Assembly (NCBI RefSeq): GCF_020177335.1
Contig: NZ_JAIVMG010000001.1
Span: 372,001 to 436,000 of the forward strand
DNA: 64,000 nucleotides
Source: Stappia indica
GTDB taxonomy: Bacteria > Pseudomonadota > Alphaproteobacteria > Rhizobiales > Stappiaceae
Reading direction: 5' to 3'
The translations under genes and the position numbers were made by a program. The notes beneath the pieces are model-generated. The model saw only the letters and a program-made list of their open reading frames with translations. It searched no databases and was not told the origin of the DNA. Numbering within the stretch: the first letter of the stretch is position 1; each line of letters begins with the position of its first letter. Below, one piece after another: positions 55,646-64,000 of this stretch.

Positions 55646-56682
55646 CCGAGCGAAAGGACCAAGAGCCCACAGATGCCCCGCTCATTCTGTGTGTGGAGGA
55701 CGAGGCGGAGCTTCTCAACGATCTTGAGGAAGAACTGGAGGAGGCCGGATACCGCACCATTTCGACGCTGGATGGGGTCTCCGCCCTGGCCGCGCTCGAT
55801 GAGGCAACGCCGGACCTGATCCTGTGCGACATCAGCATGCCCGGCCTCACCGGTTACGATGTCCTGCGCGCGGTGCGCGGCGGCCGGCCGGAACTGGCCG
55901 ATACGCCCTTCGTCTTCCTGACCGCATTGGCGGATCGGGGTGAGATTGTCGAAGGCAAGAAGGCCGGCGCGGACGACTATCTCGTCAAGCCGATTGATTT
56001 CGACCTGATGCTGGCGACCATCGAGGCGCGGCTGCGCGAGGTGGAGCGCATGCGCGAGAACCGCACGGCGAAGGGAGCCGATGGCCTCCACAGCGCCTTC
56101 GTGCAAGCCTTCGATTTGCTGGGGTTTGGAACGGTCCTGATCGGCGAGCGCTGCGAGGTCATCTTTGCCAACCGCGCCGCCCGGCATATCGCCGAACAGA
56201 AGGACGGGATACGCATCGACCGCCGGATCCAGGCGGAGGACGGGCTGGATGATCGCAAGGTTGGAGAGATGCTTGGCGACCTTCAGAAGGCTGCTGCCCC
56301 CGCCCCCTCGACCGCCTCGCTGTCGCTGCCCCGCCCCTCGGGCAAGCACGACTACCTCCTGGTTGCCAGCAAGGTGGCGAGTGCCCAAGGCGCCCCGGTC
56401 ACGGCGCTGTTCATCATCGATCCGGACCAGCCGCTGGGCATTCCCCACGCGATCCTGTCGGAACTGTTCAAACTGACGCCAACGGAAACGGAAGTTGCCC
56501 TTGCCCTGGCAAAAGGCATGCGGACCTCGGAGATCGCGGCGGAGCTGGCCATCGCCCCGACCACGGTGTCATTTCATCTGAAAAATCTGTTTGAAAAAAC
56601 CGGCACCAACCGTCAGGCGGATCTGATTGCCCTGATCCTGTCGTGCCCCATCTCCACAGGGCGCGCCGAGCTGCTGCTCTGA
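55642..56682 (+). CDS. Response regulator with receiver, PAS-like and LuxR-type DNA-binding domains
   Basis: 346 residues. Receiver domain (15-130) with acidic pair E19-D20, phospho-acceptor D63 (LCDISMPG) and the Lys in DDYLVKP. A PAS-like middle (about 150-260, FDLLGFGTVLIGERCEVIFA) is unusual between receiver and output. LuxR helix-turn-helix at 265-335 (LTPTETEVALALAKGMRTSE, FHLKNLFEKTGTNRQADLIA). Translationally coupled to the kinase. Targets are unknown; no repeat-like operator seen nearby. Confidence 0.92.
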   Translation: MTERKDQEPTDAPLILCVEDEAELLNDLEEELEEAGYRTISTLDGVSALAALDEATPDLILCDISMPGLTGYDVLRAVRGGRPELADTPFVFLTALADRGEIVEGKKAGADDYLVKPIDFDLMLATIEARLREVERMRENRTAKGADGLHSAFVQAFDLLGFGTVLIGERCEVIFANRAARHIAEQKDGIRIDRRIQAEDGLDDRKVGEMLGDLQKAAAPAPSTASLSLPRPSGKHDYLLVASKVASAQGAPVTALFIIDPDQPLGIPHAILSELFKLTPTETEVALALAKGMRTSEIAAELAIAPTTVSFHLKNLFEKTGTNRQADLIALILSCPISTGRAELLL

Positions 56683-56751
56683 TCGAAAGCGGCCGGTTGG
56701 CGATGGACCTGCCACCGCCAACCGACGTTTCTTAAAGACACGGGACGAGGA

Positions 56752-58715
56752 TCAGACCCGCCCGGCCAGGAACATTGGCCCGCCCTTGTGCCGGGGGAAG
56801 CCGTAGCCGAGGATCATCGTCACATCGATGTCGCTGGCGCTCTCGGCAATGCCCTCATCAAGCACGGCCTGGGCCTCCGCCTGCATCAGCGACATGATGC
56901 GCGCGACGATATCGGCCTCGCTGAACTCGCGCCGGGCAATGCCGAGACGCTCGCTTTCCTCAAGGATGATCCCCTCGACCAGCGGATCGGGCACCGGCTT
57001 GCTATCCTCATAGTTGTACCAGCCGGCGCCGGTCTTGCGCCCGAAGCGGCCCATCTCGCACAGGCGATCGGCAATCCGCGAATAGCGCTCGTCCGCCGGA
57101 CGGGTCGCCGCGCGGCGCTTGCGCATGGCCCAGGCGACATCGAGCCCGGCCATGTCCTGCACCGCGTAGATGCCCATGGCGAAGCCGAAGCCGCGCATGG
57201 CCGCGTCGATCTGCCAGGGCAGCGCGCCCTCTTCCAGCATGAAGTCGCATTCGCGGCGATAGGCGCTCATGATGCGGTTGCCGATGAAGCCATCGCAGAC
57301 CCCGGCGACCACCGGCGTCTTGCGCAGACGCTTGGCCAGCGCACCCGCTGTCGCCAGCGCCCGGTCCGACACCCCATCGGTGCGCACCACCTCCAGAAGC
57401 TTCATCACGTGTGCCGGCGAGAAGAAATGCAGCCCGATCACCCGTGCCGGACGCGCCGTGCGCGCCGCCAGGGCATTGACGTCAAGATAGGACGTGTTGC
57501 TGGCAAGGATCGCGTCCGGCGCCATGATCGCATCGAGACGAGCGAAGACCTCGGTCTTGACGTCCATGTCCTCAAACACCGCCTCGATCACCAGTTCGCA
57601 CGGCGTAAGAGCGGCATAGTCGCTGCCCGTTTCCAGCCGCGCGGTGGCGTCGGCCAGACCGGCATCGTCCAGCAGGCCGCGCTTGTGGCTTCCTTCCAGA
57701 ATCCCGGTGATGCGCCCTGCCGCTGCGGCACAACTTGCCTCATCCCGCTCGATCAGACTGACGAGCGATCCCGACAGCAAAAGGGCGGCGGCAATGCCCG
57801 CCCCCATGGTGCCGCCACCGATGACGCCCACATGGCCAAGATCGGCCGGCGCGGCCTCGGCCGCCTTCAGGCTGGCACCGGCACGGCGCTCGGAGAAGAA
57901 GACATGCCGCAGCGCGGCCGCCTCTTCGCTGCCCGACAGACGGAGGAAACGGGCGCGCTCCTTCGTCAGAGCCTCGCGCGCCGGCAATGTCGCGGAATCG
58001 CGCAGCGCCGCCAGCGCCTCCAGCGGCGAGGCCTGCCCGCGCGCCTTCTTGCGCAGGAGAGCCTCGGCAGCGTCCCAGTCCACATCGGCCAGAGGCGCGA
58101 CCGGATCCCGATCGAGCAGCGGCACCGGACGCCCCTCGGCTGCGAGCGCACGGGCACGGGCGCTGGCCGCGTCAAGCAGGTCGTCCTCGGCCACCGCATC
58201 GACCAGTCCGGTCTTCAGAGCCTTTTCGGCGCTGACCGGCTTGCCGGTGGTGATCATGTCCAGCGCATCGGCAACGGCAATCAGGCGCGGCAGACGCACC
58301 GTTCCGCCGGCACCCGGGACGATCCCCAGCGTGACCTCGGGCAGGCCGAGCTTGGCGCCCGGTGCGGCAACGCGCCCATGGCAGCCAAGGGCGATTTCCA
58401 GACCGCCGCCAAAGGCCGCGCCCTTGATCGCGGCGACCCACGGCACCCGACTGGCCTCAATGGCGGCAATCACGTCGGGCAGATGCGGCTCGCGCGGCGG
58501 CTTGCCCAGTTCGGTGATGTCGGCGCCGGCAACGAAGGTCCGCCCGGCGCAGGCGAGGACGACGGCGGCAACCTCCGGCATCGCCTCGATACGCTCCACC
58601 GCCTCAAGCAGCCCGGCGCGGACGGCTTGCGAGGTGGCGTTGACCGGCGGATTGTCGATGGTGACGATCGCCAGATCGCCCTTTTGGGAAATGGTGACGG
58701 GATCGCTCAGCTTCA

Positions 58716-58716
<1 letters not shown>
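56752..58716 (-). CDS. FadJ-like multifunctional enoyl-CoA hydratase / 3-hydroxyacyl-CoA dehydrogenase
   Basis: 654 residues from the ATG at 58716, which shares one base with the thiolase stop (TGATG). N-terminal crotonase half with catalytic Glu107 and Glu127 (GAAFGGGLEIALGCHGR, LGLPEVTLGIVPGAGG). The NAD-binding half begins near residue 295 with HVGVIGGGTMGAGIAAALLL, catalytic His in IGLHFFSPAHVMKLLEVV and a duplicated C-terminal 3-hydroxyacyl-CoA dehydrogenase domain (GFIGNRIMSAYRRECDFMLE). Last gene of the operon. Substrate chain is unknown; a 3-hydroxydicarboxylyl-CoA is plausible because of the thiolase type. Confidence 0.93.
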
Positions 58717-59914
<1,198 letters not shown>

Positions 59915-59918
<4 letters not shown>

Positions 59919-60739
59919 TTTTCGTGCTCCGCTTCGTCATGCGCCCCGGCAAAGCAAGGCTTGCGTTTTTCCAGGAAGGCGAGAACGCCTTCGGCGTAAT
60001 CCGGGTTCCGGCCCGCCTGGGCCTGATAGCCGCGCTCCAGCTCAAGCTGGTCGTCGAGCGGCTGATCGGCGGCGGCGCGGATCGCGTTTCGGGTCAGGCG
60101 CAGCGCCTGCGCCGGCCCGCGCGCCAGTTGCGCGGTCAGGATTTCGGCTTCAGCGGCCAGATCCTCGTTCGGGACGGCGCGCCAGATCAGGCCCCAATCG
60201 GCGGCCTCGCGCCCGCTCAGCCGGCCGCCGGTGAGTGCGAGGCCCATGGCCCGCGCCTCGCCCAGGCGGCGGGTCAACGTCCAGCTCGTGCCGGCATCCG
60301 GCACCAGACCAATGCGGGAAAAGCCGATGGCCAGCGGCGCTTCCTCACTGGCCAGAGTGATGTCGCAGGCGAGCGCGATGCCGATCCCGGCGCCGGCCGC
60401 CACGCCATTGACCGCGCAGATCACCGGCTTGTCGAACTCGCGAATGCGTCGCACCAGGGTGTTGTAGTAACGCCCGACGGACTCGGAGAGGTCGGGCGGG
60501 CCGTCCATCTTGCGCGGATCGCGGTCGCGCAGGTCCTGGCCGGCGCAAAAGCCCCGGCCCGATCCGGTGATCAGCACCGCGCGACAAGCGGGATCCGCCT
60601 CGGCCCGCGCCAATCCCTCCATCAACCCGGCATGCATGTCCGGGGTGAAGGCGTTCAGCGTCTCGGGGCGGTTCAGCGTCAGCTTGGCATAGCCATCGCC
60701 CACGTCGTAAACGACCGATGGCTCCGTCTGGTCAGTCAT
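59915..60739 (-). CDS. PaaG-like enoyl-CoA hydratase/isomerase
   Basis: 274-residue crotonase close to 1,2-epoxyphenylacetyl-CoA isomerase Paa[61 protein letters not shown] and [20 protein letters not shown]. The Asp148 in LVPDAG matches the PaaG catalytic Asp, and the usual hydratase Glu positions are replaced, indicating an isomerase. AGAAGGA lies upstream of the ATG. In this operon without the epoxidase it may act as a dehydroadipyl-CoA or double-bond isomerase. Confidence 0.88.
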
Positions 60740-60842
60740 GGGTGTGCAGTCCTTCTGCCGGAGGCAGGATCCGGCGTTTTACGGCAATGCGAAAAGGTAC
60801 GGGGCCGGCGCAGCCGCATGCGGGCCGCGCCGACGAAAGAGC

Positions 60843-61763
60843 TCAGCCGGCGAGATGGGCGAGCAAGGCGCTCAGCTTGCGATCCCGTTCCCGCTGCAGG
60901 GTGTCGAGATCCCTGCCCCCGGCCTCTTCCTCGACGCCGCGCACCAGCGTGTCGGTCATCGCGGCGAGGTCCGGCGTGCGGAAATCGTTCCAGCGCTTCT
61001 GGATGCCGGGGCCGAGCTGCTCCACGAAATGGCGCAGGCCGCCCTTGCCACCGCCGAGGTGGAAGGCCATGTGCGGCCCCACCACCGACCAGCGCGGGCC
61101 AAGGCAGTTGACCACCGCCTTATCGACCTGTTCGACCGAGGCGATGCCATCTTCAACGCAGGCAACCGCCTCCCGCCAGAGGGCCGCCTGAAGGCGGTTG
61201 ACCAGATGGCCGGGCGCTTCCTTCTGCAAGGTCACCGCCACATGCCCGACCCGCTCATAAAAGCGGGCGGCGGCCTCCGCCGCCTCGGGCGCGGTGCGCG
61301 GTCCCGGCACCACCTCGACCAGCGGCATCAGGTAGACCGGGTGGAAGGGGTGACCGACCACGGTCCGCTCAGGCGCGGCAAGCGCCTCCTGGAACTGACC
61401 GAGCATCAGCCCGGAGGTGCTGGTGGAAATGATCACGTCGGCGGGGGCGGCCTTGTCCAGACGGCCAAGCACATCGGCCTTGATCGCCTGCCGCTCCGGC
61501 ACGTTTTCCTGAATGAAATCCGCGCCGGCGACCGCCTCTTCGAGCGTGTCATGCAGGCTCAGCCGCAACGTCTCGGCAGCTTCCCCATGCCCGCCATCGC
61601 GCAAGACCTGCCGGATCGTCTCCGGCAAGGCCTCGCGCTGCGCGGCGTCCGGGTCAAAGGCCCGCACCGCCAGTCCGGCGGCGGCGAACCGGGCGACCCA
61701 GCCGGTGCCGATCGTCCCGAGGCCGATCACGGCCACGGTTTCGATCATCTGAGGGTCACGCAT
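60843..61763 (-). CDS. 3-hydroxyacyl-CoA/L-carnitine dehydrogenase-family NAD enzyme
   Basis: 306 residues. NAD fold at the N-terminus with GLGTIGTGWVARFAAAGLAV, then FIQENVPERQAIKADVLGRL, STSTSGLMLGQFQEAL, catalytic HPFHPVYLMPLVEVVPG and the C-terminal domain PGHLVNRLQAALWREAVACV. The single short domain and HPFHPVYLMPLVEVV resemble L-carnitine dehydrogenase and related 3-hydroxyacid dehydrogenases, rather than FadB-type proteins, so the substrate may be a free hydroxy-acid. Its ATG overlaps the TRAP permease end by 8 bp. Confidence 0.87.
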   Translation of the reverse strand: MRDPQMIETVAVIGLGTIGTGWVARFAAAGLAVRAFDPDAAQREALPETIRQVLRDGGHGEAAETLRLSLHDTLEEAVAGADFIQENVPERQAIKADVLGRLDKAAPADVIISTSTSGLMLGQFQEALAAPERTVVGHPFHPVYLMPLVEVVPGPRTAPEAAEAAARFYERVGHVAVTLQKEAPGHLVNRLQAALWREAVACVEDGIASVEQVDKAVVNCLGPRWSVVGPHMAFHLGGGKGGLRHFVEQLGPGIQKRWNDFRTPDLAAMTDTLVRGVEEEAGGRDLDTLQRERDRKLSALLAHLAG

Positions 61764-63774
61764 TGCGCGCCCCTTCCGCCGCCTGCTCCGACCCGGCCCG
61801 CTCGGGGAAAGCCCAGGCGAGCGCGATGGCGACGGCCGCGGCAACCACGGCAACGACCAGGACAAGCTGCGTCGACACCCCGCCAACGCCGCCCGGATAG
61901 AGCAGGCACAGGCCGGACACGAGCATCAGGATCTGCGCCACCAGCCCGGCGACACCACGGCCCAGGGAACCGAAGCCGACCAGATAGCGCTGGGTGCCGG
62001 CGGAGATGAAGAAGACACCGACGACGGCCGTTCCCAGAATGTACGCGATCTCCAGCGGTGTTCCCTTCAGGATCAGCGCCGGATTGAGCACGAAGAAGAA
62101 CGGCACGAAGTAGATGATGCTGCCGAGCCGCATGGAGGTCAGGCCGGTCCGCATCGGGCTGGCACCGGCGATGCTGGCCGCCGTGAACGAGCCAAGCGCA
62201 ACCGGCGGCGTGATGAAGGACAGCATGCCCCAGTAGAGGATGAACAGATGCACCGCCAACGGATCGAGACCGGCGGAGACAAGCCCCGGCGCCAGAATGA
62301 TCGCGAGGAACACATAGGCGGCGGTCACCGTCATGCCCATGCCGAGGAGGAAGCTGGTCACCGCGCCCATCAAGAGCATCAGCACGGCACTGCCGCCGGC
62401 CAGCACGATCAGATCGGTCGCCAAGGTTCCGGCCAGGCCGGTCACGACCAACGCGCCGATGATCAGGCCGATACCGGTCAGGATCGCGGTCAGCTCCACC
62501 AGCGTCCGGCCGATGTCGTAGACCAGGTTGGTGGCGGCGGACCAGTTCAGCCGCTTGCCGAAGATCTGGTTGACCACCAGCAGAACGACGGTGGCGTAGA
62601 ACGGCGCGGCGGCCTCCTGCTTCAGGAACAGGAGCATCCACATCAACAGCGCGAAGGCGAAGATATGGTGCCAGCCTTCCTTCAGGGCATCGCGCACCCG
62701 GGGCAGATCCGCGCGCGGAATGCCCTTCAGCTTGCGACGGGCCGAATAGGCGTCGATCTGGAGGAACAGCGCCAGATAGTAGAGCACCGAGGGAATGATC
62801 GCGGCGATCACCACGTCGGAATAGGGAATTTGCAGGAACGAGGCCATGATGAAGGCGGTCGCACCCATGACCGGCGGCATCAGGACCGCACCGGTCGAGG
62901 CGCAGGCCTCCACGGCGGCGGCGTGCTCCTTGTCGAAGCCGGTCTTGCGCATCGCCGGGATCGACATGGCGCCGGTGGTCAGCACGTTGGTGATGACACT
63001 GCCGCTCATCGACCCGAGAAGGCCGCTGGAAAAGATCGAGACCTTGGCCGCGCCACCGCGTACGGTGCCGAGGATCGCGAAGGACAGATCCATGAACACC
63101 TTGCCGGCGCCGGTCGCCTGCAAGGCCGCGCCGAAGATGATGAAACCGACGACCAGTCCGCCAAAGGCCTGCATCGGAATGCCGAAGGCGCTTTCGCTGG
63201 AAAAGGCGTAGAAGCTGGCCGCGGTCTCCGGCTCCTGCGGGAACCCTTGAATGGGTCCGGGAACCTGATCCGCGACGAGCGGATACAGAGAGAAGATCGC
63301 GACGATGATGCCGAGCGCCGTGCCACCGGCGCGGCGGCTGGCCTCAACGAGAAGCAGCCAGAACAGCGCGGCGACGATCTGGGCTGAGACGGGAGCCACA
63401 TACTCCCAGCCGGCCATGACGATGGTTTCGCTGTTGAGATTGAAGAACAGCAGAATACCAGCCGCCACCAGCGCCAGCACCACATCGTAAAGCGGCACCC
63501 TGTCACGCGGCGCGGAGGCGCTCGCCGGGGCGACGATAAAGATGAAAGGCAGGATGAAGAGCGCAAGCAGATAGAGGAACGACGAGCCAACCAGCGTGTG
63601 CCCAACCAGAAACTGGAGATTGAACAACTGATTGATAACAACCCCCACCGCAGCGATCGTGGCGAGGACCAGAACGACGCGCCAAGTTCCGGTCAGAGTC
63701 CGGTAGCGGAGAGTCTCCGCTACCGTCTCGTTCCGTTCCTCGGTCGAGGGCGCATCGACCCCCGTCGTTGTCAT
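61756..63774 (-). CDS. TAXI-type TRAP transporter fused permease
   Basis: 672 residues fusing DctQ-like and DctM-like parts. Motifs: SGLLGSMSGSVITNVLTTGA, GAVLMPPVMGATAFIMASFL and SFLLGMGMTVTAAYVFLAII. Unlike the permease at 40289-43123 it lacks a DUF3394 C-terminus, so the two systems are distinct paralogues. The ATG overlaps the receptor stop (ATGA). Imports the substrate of the following catabolic enzymes. Confidence 0.93.
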   Translation of the reverse strand: MTTTGVDAPSTEERNETVAETLRYRTLTGTWRVVLVLATIAAVGVVINQLFNLQFLVGHTLVGSSFLYLLALFILPFIFIVAPASASAPRDRVPLYDVVLALVAAGILLFFNLNSETIVMAGWEYVAPVSAQIVAALFWLLLVEASRRAGGTALGIIVAIFSLYPLVADQVPGPIQGFPQEPETAASFYAFSSESAFGIPMQAFGGLVVGFIIFGAALQATGAGKVFMDLSFAILGTVRGGAAKVSIFSSGLLGSMSGSVITNVLTTGAMSIPAMRKTGFDKEHAAAVEACASTGAVLMPPVMGATAFIMASFLQIPYSDVVIAAIIPSVLYYLALFLQIDAYSARRKLKGIPRADLPRVRDALKEGWHHIFAFALLMWMLLFLKQEAAAPFYATVVLLVVNQIFGKRLNWSAATNLVYDIGRTLVELTAILTGIGLIIGALVVTGLAGTLATDLIVLAGGSAVLMLLMGAVTSFLLGMGMTVTAAYVFLAIILAPGLVSAGLDPLAVHLFILYWGMLSFITPPVALGSFTAASIAGASPMRTGLTSMRLGSIIYFVPFFFVLNPALILKGTPLEIAYILGTAVVGVFFISAGTQRYLVGFGSLGRGVAGLVAQILMLVSGLCLLYPGGVGGVSTQLVLVVAVVAAAVAIALAWAFPERAGSEQAAEGARNA

Positions 63775-64000
63775 TTAAAGACAGGCTCCATGCCGGCTTC
63801 GGTCAGGGCAGCCGCACGGGCTTCGAGCCAGGCCTTTTCGAACGCCTCGACGGAGAGATCCGCGCCAGCGCTTGCCTTGAAGTCGGTCCAGGCTGTGGCC
63901 AGAACGTCCTGACGCTTGATCAGCCCGTCGTTGTGGGCCTGCATCTCGTCGGTCCACAGGCCCTTTTCCTTGAACAGGCGGATGGCGCCATCATGGTAGG
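63771..64000 (-). CDS. TAXI-family TRAP solute receptor (N-terminal part cut by window edge)
   Basis: Only the last 75 codons are visible. The segment YHDGAIRLFKEKGLWTDEMQ fits the end of a TAXI receptor (compare GAVKYYKERGWM in the other receptor of this window), followed by a longer helical tail, KAWLEARAAALTEAGMEPVF. The stop overlaps the permease ATG. Being the first gene seen of the operon fits a receptor-permease-enzyme order. Confidence 0.8.
   Translation of the reverse strand, partial: YHDGAIRLFKEKGLWTDEMQAHNDGLIKRQDVLATAWTDFKASAGADLSVEAFEKAWLEARAAALTEAGMEPVFK

Overview
The window is about 64 kb of GC-rich alphaproteobacterial chromosome. The order ntrY-ntrC-ntrB-dusB / ispDF-cinA / ratA-lipA / lpdA-pdhC-pdhB-pdhA-ftsB, the fused IspDF and the lipoyl domain fused to the pyruvate dehydrogenase E1-beta subunit are typical of Hyphomicrobiales (Rhizobiales). 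The sox genes, two TAXI-type TRAP systems and a DmdC/DmdD-like pair suggest a marine or otherwise sulfur-oxidising heterotroph, perhaps near Stappiaceae. That placement is inference.

Layout. 1-16.5 kb is conserved core: nitrogen regulation (ntrY cut by the left edge, ntrC, ntrB, dusB), isoprenoid synthesis (ispDF), pncC/cinA C-domain, a small exported protein, ratA, lipA, a GlsB-type pair, and the pyruvate dehydrogenase operon with ftsB. 16.6-30.2 kb holds mfd, sdhE, recG, DUF502 and DUF454 membrane proteins, an exported Cys-rich tandem-repeat protein, glmS, a SPOR-like membrane protein and an EamA transporter. 30.3-39.8 kb is a complete thiosulfate-oxidation locus: soxXYZABCD and soxV on the minus strand, soxS-soxR-soxT on the plus strand. 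SoxR carries the dithiol pair of persulfide-sensing ArsR repressors, and candidate operators and an intrinsic terminator are visible.

39.9-44.3 kb is a TAXI-TRAP importer with a translationally coupled UspA protein. 44.7-49 kb is accessory: a hypothetical gene, tRNA-Lys(TTT), a small exported protein, and a coupled set of SH3b protein, VWA protein with four beta-domain repeats, and a tiny membrane protein that seems frameshifted. 49.3-53.1 kb has a crotonase and acyl-CoA dehydrogenase resembling DmdD and DmdC of DMSP/methylmercaptopropionate breakdown, divergent from an AraC-type regulator with a candidate two-site operator between them. 53.3-56.7 kb is a tightly coupled set: a periplasmic molybdopterin-oxidoreductase-fold protein without the Mo-binding cysteine, a histidine kinase and a LuxR-type response regulator. 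56.7-64 kb is a beta-oxidation-like operon (TAXI receptor, fused TRAP permease, 3-hydroxyacyl/carnitine-type dehydrogenase, PaaG-like isomerase, PaaJ/PcaF-like thiolase, FadJ-like enzyme) for uptake and breakdown of an unidentified carboxylate.

Together: organosulfur or thiosulfate sulfur can be oxidised by Sox, while DmdC/DmdD-like enzymes and the last operon process acyl-CoA intermediates. Translational coupling by ATGA overlaps recurs throughout and is the main evidence for operon membership.
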